Below are positions 61,697 to 64,000 of a DNA stretch of 64,000 bases, piece by piece. The translations under genes and the position numbers were made by a program. Each line of letters opens with the position of its first letter. Position 1 is the stretch's first letter. This DNA is from Proteromonas lacertae (Eukaryota > Sar > Bigyra > Opalinata > Proteromonadidae). The notes below the pieces were generated by a model. That model worked only from the letters and a program-made list of their open reading frames with translations, did no database searches and was not told where the DNA came from. Location of the stretch: assembly GCA_002245135.1 (NCBI GenBank), contig NGBS01000600.1, positions 62,001 to 126,000 of the forward strand, written 5' to 3'.

Positions 61697-62217
61697 ATGC
61701 AATTCATCGTCAAATGTAGAGATCTCTTACGAAAGGCAAAGCAGAAGACAATAGCCCGATGCCATGAAGAACATAAAGCCTTGGAAGGGAACGCTTAACT
61801 CACACCTAGATTATGTACTGCAGTAGATGCCATATATAGATCTGGGAAACCTACTAAGAATCAACAACCAGCCATCTCCATCAACTCCAGTGATAAAACA
61901 AGGGATATAATTAATCAGCTTAAACAACACAGTATACATGAGATTCTTAAGACAGTCAAGGACAACAATGATCTAATCGACCATGATGGGATGTTCGATA
62001 AGATCCAAAGGTAAAGTCACTTCCGATGTGCTGTCTCTTGAGTCTGTATCATCGCTTAAGACAATATGAAGATCATCACCTACTCAGGATAGAATCAATG
62101 AGGAGGCAAAAACAGCTTAGTAGTCCTCCTAAGAAGAGACCTATAACAACACCCTTACTACCATCGCTAGGTGCTTCAAGTGATCCTCCAGCGAAGCATC
62201 TACGGATCTACGGATAA
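61697..62217 (+). pseudogene. Foreign-looking, less AT-rich decayed coding block
   Basis: The base composition changes abruptly to near balanced. From ATG 61697 a frame reads MQFIVKCRDLLRKAKQKTIA and, after one TAA, CTAVDAIYRSGKPTKNQQPA, DIINQLKQHSIHEILKTVKD and so on to a stop at 62012. A frame change continues with KVTSDVLSLESVSSLKT. It is hydrophilic and helical, like a gag-type or coiled-coil domain of a retroelement, but I cannot name it. It stands between the MITE copy and the methyltransferase gene with no counterpart elsewhere in the window. Confidence 0.45.
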
Positions 62218-62262
62218 GGAACGTGATTCATAATTAAAATAATTAATTATATTCTATTGTGT

Positions 62263-63105
62263 TTAGATATGAATGAAATTATTATTACTTATTTCTGATT
62301 TATACTCGTTAAATATATCTTTTCTAAAATTGTATAATAAATTAATTTTTGCATGATATATTTTCATTAAATCTTTGCTAATATTATATTCTTCAAAATA
62401 TGGTATCATATTTTCAATCATATACTTTTTGAAATTACTGAATATTTTATAAGATTCTTCAATACCTACAGGATTATTTATGAAAGGATGAAATTCTGAA
62501 AACACTAAATCAAAGCAATGGAGTATATTTTCTTTAATCATTCTAGGAATCATGTAATATTCTTCACCTTCTATATCAAATTTTAAAATGTTAAAATCAT
62601 TATGTCTTATGTTTAACATAAAATAACTAACTATATCGATTGATCTTATTTTCATTATTTTAGCACCTCTTTCTGATTTATTATAATATGCAGAACTTCC
62701 TAATGTTCCTGAAGTGGATTTAAAATTTATGAATCCACTTCTATTTGATACAACAACAGGACAGTTAACAAAAAAATTACACATATTTGTTACTGTTTTT
62801 AAAAAATTAACATTCTCTTCTATAAAATTACATAAATGAGGATTTGCTTCAAATACATGTACAGTTACTTTATTAGTCGGAAAATGTTGAAAAAAAGGAT
62901 AAGGCACATGATATGATCTCTTTCTATTTTTATATCCGAAAAGCCATAATAATGAGTCTCCATTGTTTGAACCTAAATCATAATATGAAATTTGGTTGTA
63001 TTTCTTTATATTACAACATTCATATGAGTTGAATGTGTAAACGAATAGAGATATATACATTAAATTAATTAATAAAATTACATACCACAAAAATACAATT
63101 TTCAT
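62263..63105 (-). CDS. FkbM-type SAM-dependent methyltransferase, membrane-anchored
   Basis: 280 residues, ATG at 63105, hydrophobic anchor at 3-25. YYDLGSNNGDS at 41-51 is SAM motif I (D.G.N.G), VHVFEANP at about 82-89 is motif II with the acidic ribose-binding Glu, and ILKFDIEGEEYYMIP at about 173-187 is the FkbM family signature ((K)xDxEGxE). Family members methylate hydroxyls of sugars and other small molecules. With a signal anchor and glycosyltransferase neighbours, a glycan O-methyltransferase of the secretory pathway is the best guess. It is divergent from the next gene, 23 bases between start codons. Confidence 0.8.
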   Translation of the reverse strand: MKIVFLWYVILLINLMYISLFVYTFNSYECCNIKKYNQISYYDLGSNNGDSLLWLFGYKNRKRSYHVPYPFFQHFPTNKVTVHVFEANPHLCNFIEENVNFLKTVTNMCNFFVNCPVVVSNRSGFINFKSTSGTLGSSAYYNKSERGAKIMKIRSIDIVSYFMLNIRHNDFNILKFDIEGEEYYMIPRMIKENILHCFDLVFSEFHPFINNPVGIEESYKIFSNFKKYMIENMIPYFEEYNISKDLMKIYHAKINLLYNFRKDIFNEYKSEISNNNFIHI

Positions 63106-63128
63106 ATTTATTGTGATGATAATTAATT
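63106..63128. promoter_or_regulatory. 23-bp interval between divergent start codons
   Basis: Separates the ATG of the methyltransferase (63105, minus) from the ATG at 63129 (plus). Same compact arrangement as at 51458 and 55462. No motif recognised. Confidence 0.35.
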
Positions 63129-63542
63129 ATGTTTATATATATATCAGTTATATTTTGTATTTTAGAATCGTTAATTCTTCTAAATATATTTCATTTAAGT
63201 TGCTGCACAACAATTCACATAATGATAACTGAATGTAATAGATATACTTATTTAAATAAAACATTATTCTCTTTATATTCACATTTACTGAAATATGACC
63301 AAAAATTAGATTATACAATTATATTTATTGATCAAGGTACTTTAGAAAGATACATAATAAGAACAAATTATAATTTAAGAAATACCTTTTTTATAAGCCC
63401 TAAGAATTATGAATACTCGTTTAAAATACTATTCTCTTACATTTATTATAATTATGTCTTTTTGCTAGAAGAAGATTGGATTATAAACAAAGAAATATAT
63501 AATTGTACTAGACATTTTTTAACTTTTACATTACTTAACTAA
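63129..63542 (+). pseudogene. Truncated glycosyltransferase, cut off near a MITE insertion
   Basis: 137 residues: signal anchor at 2-20, then a GT-A-like start (TTIHIMITECNRYTYLNKTL, DYTIIFIDQGT) and NYVFLLEEDWIIN, an acidic motif like the DxD/EED site of GT2/GT13-type enzymes. The frame ends at 63542, and from about 63555 the DNA is MITE copy 4, so only the first half of a catalytic domain remains. It could be a dead gene, or a gene whose remainder lies beyond the element and the window. Confidence 0.6.
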
Positions 63543-63554
63543 TTTCACAATTAA

Positions 63555-63989
63555 CAATGTCCTACCTCTGAAGTATACTCTTTTTATTAATATAAAAAGT
63601 TAATATAGACAAAAATACACTACTTTAAATCTTTATATAAATAAAGAAATGCAAAAATAGGCTTGAGTGAGGCTTGATTCTGTATTTTCTTTTTTCATTT
63701 TAAATGTCTTATGATCAACATTAAGTTGTTCTAATCATTTCAGCTAATGTATTTTAGTCTATATTAGCTAAATATGCATTTAATTTGCTTCAAAAATTTC
63801 TAGAAAACAAACGGCACAAATATTCAAACTATTTATATTAACAAAAGAGTATACTGCAGAGGTAAGGTTATATAACAAAGTAAGTATAAAAGTAACAATT
63901 TTTAATCATGACAAGTAAGAATATACATTTAGTTTGTTTTAAAAGTGTCTGGTAGACAAATGGCCAACTATAACAAATGGCGCACAACA
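63555..63989. mobile_element. MITE-like element, copy 4 (left arm shortened)
   Basis: The right arm and centre (63655-63989, TAGGCTTGAGTGAGGCTTGA... to ...CAAATGGCGCACAACA) are almost identical to copy 3. The left arm starts inside the repeat at CCTACCTCTGAAGTATAC and lacks both its outer end and an inner part. The near identity of the right arms of copies 3 and 4 points to recent movement. Confidence 0.8.
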
Positions 63990-64000
63990 GAGGATTATTA

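Noticed and set aside
1-64000. CRISPR array, rRNA genes, bacterial operon signals
   Set aside because: None seen; spliced genes, signal-anchored glycosyltransferases and MITEs indicate a eukaryotic nuclear genome.

Overview
The window is nuclear DNA of a eukaryote, most likely a protist. It is strongly AT-rich, uses standard stop codons, and carries very short GT..AG introns (24, 26, 34 and 43 nt). It also has MITE-like inverted-repeat elements, type II membrane (Golgi-style) glycosyltransferases, and a secreted giant protein built from FN3, PA14 and filamin-like domains. I recalled FN3/PA14/filamin combinations from stramenopiles and related protists, but placing the organism in that group is a weak inference.

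Layout. (1) 1-1957: 3' part of a leucine-rich-repeat/pseudokinase gene with three introns. (2) 2211-40457: one giant secreted protein of about 12,740 residues with a signal peptide. It has many FN3 domains, three PA14 domains, filamin-like repeats, and a frequently repeated module of about 90 residues lodged inside or between FN3 domains. The reading frame slips by one base at eight places but is otherwise open. (3) 40641-40844: a small possible membrane protein. (4) 42.5-63.5 kb: a cluster of glycan-active enzymes on both strands. It contains two GT31-like, two acyltransferase-3/SGNH, two intact plus one decayed GT15-like, two fucosyltransferase-like, three GT92-like and one GT61-like gene, one FkbM-type methyltransferase and one truncated glycosyltransferase. 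(5) Copies of one terminal-inverted-repeat element at 41.1, 46.4, 53.0, 60.9 and 63.6 kb, and decayed insertions of different base composition at 41.8 and 61.7 kb.

How the genes may work together (inference): the enzymes are nearly all predicted Golgi/ER membrane proteins that could build and O-acylate surface glycans. The adjacent giant protein is extracellular and rich in N-glycosylation sequons, so it is a natural candidate substrate. Adjacency is the only evidence for this link.

Caution: besides the eight slips in the giant gene, five cluster genes (starting at 43693, 51500, 53347, 58429 and 59633) need one or two single-base changes, mostly in homopolymers, to join an ATG to the signal anchor or to join two conserved halves. 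Uncorrected long-read indels are the simplest explanation, with programmed frameshifting or gene decay as alternatives.
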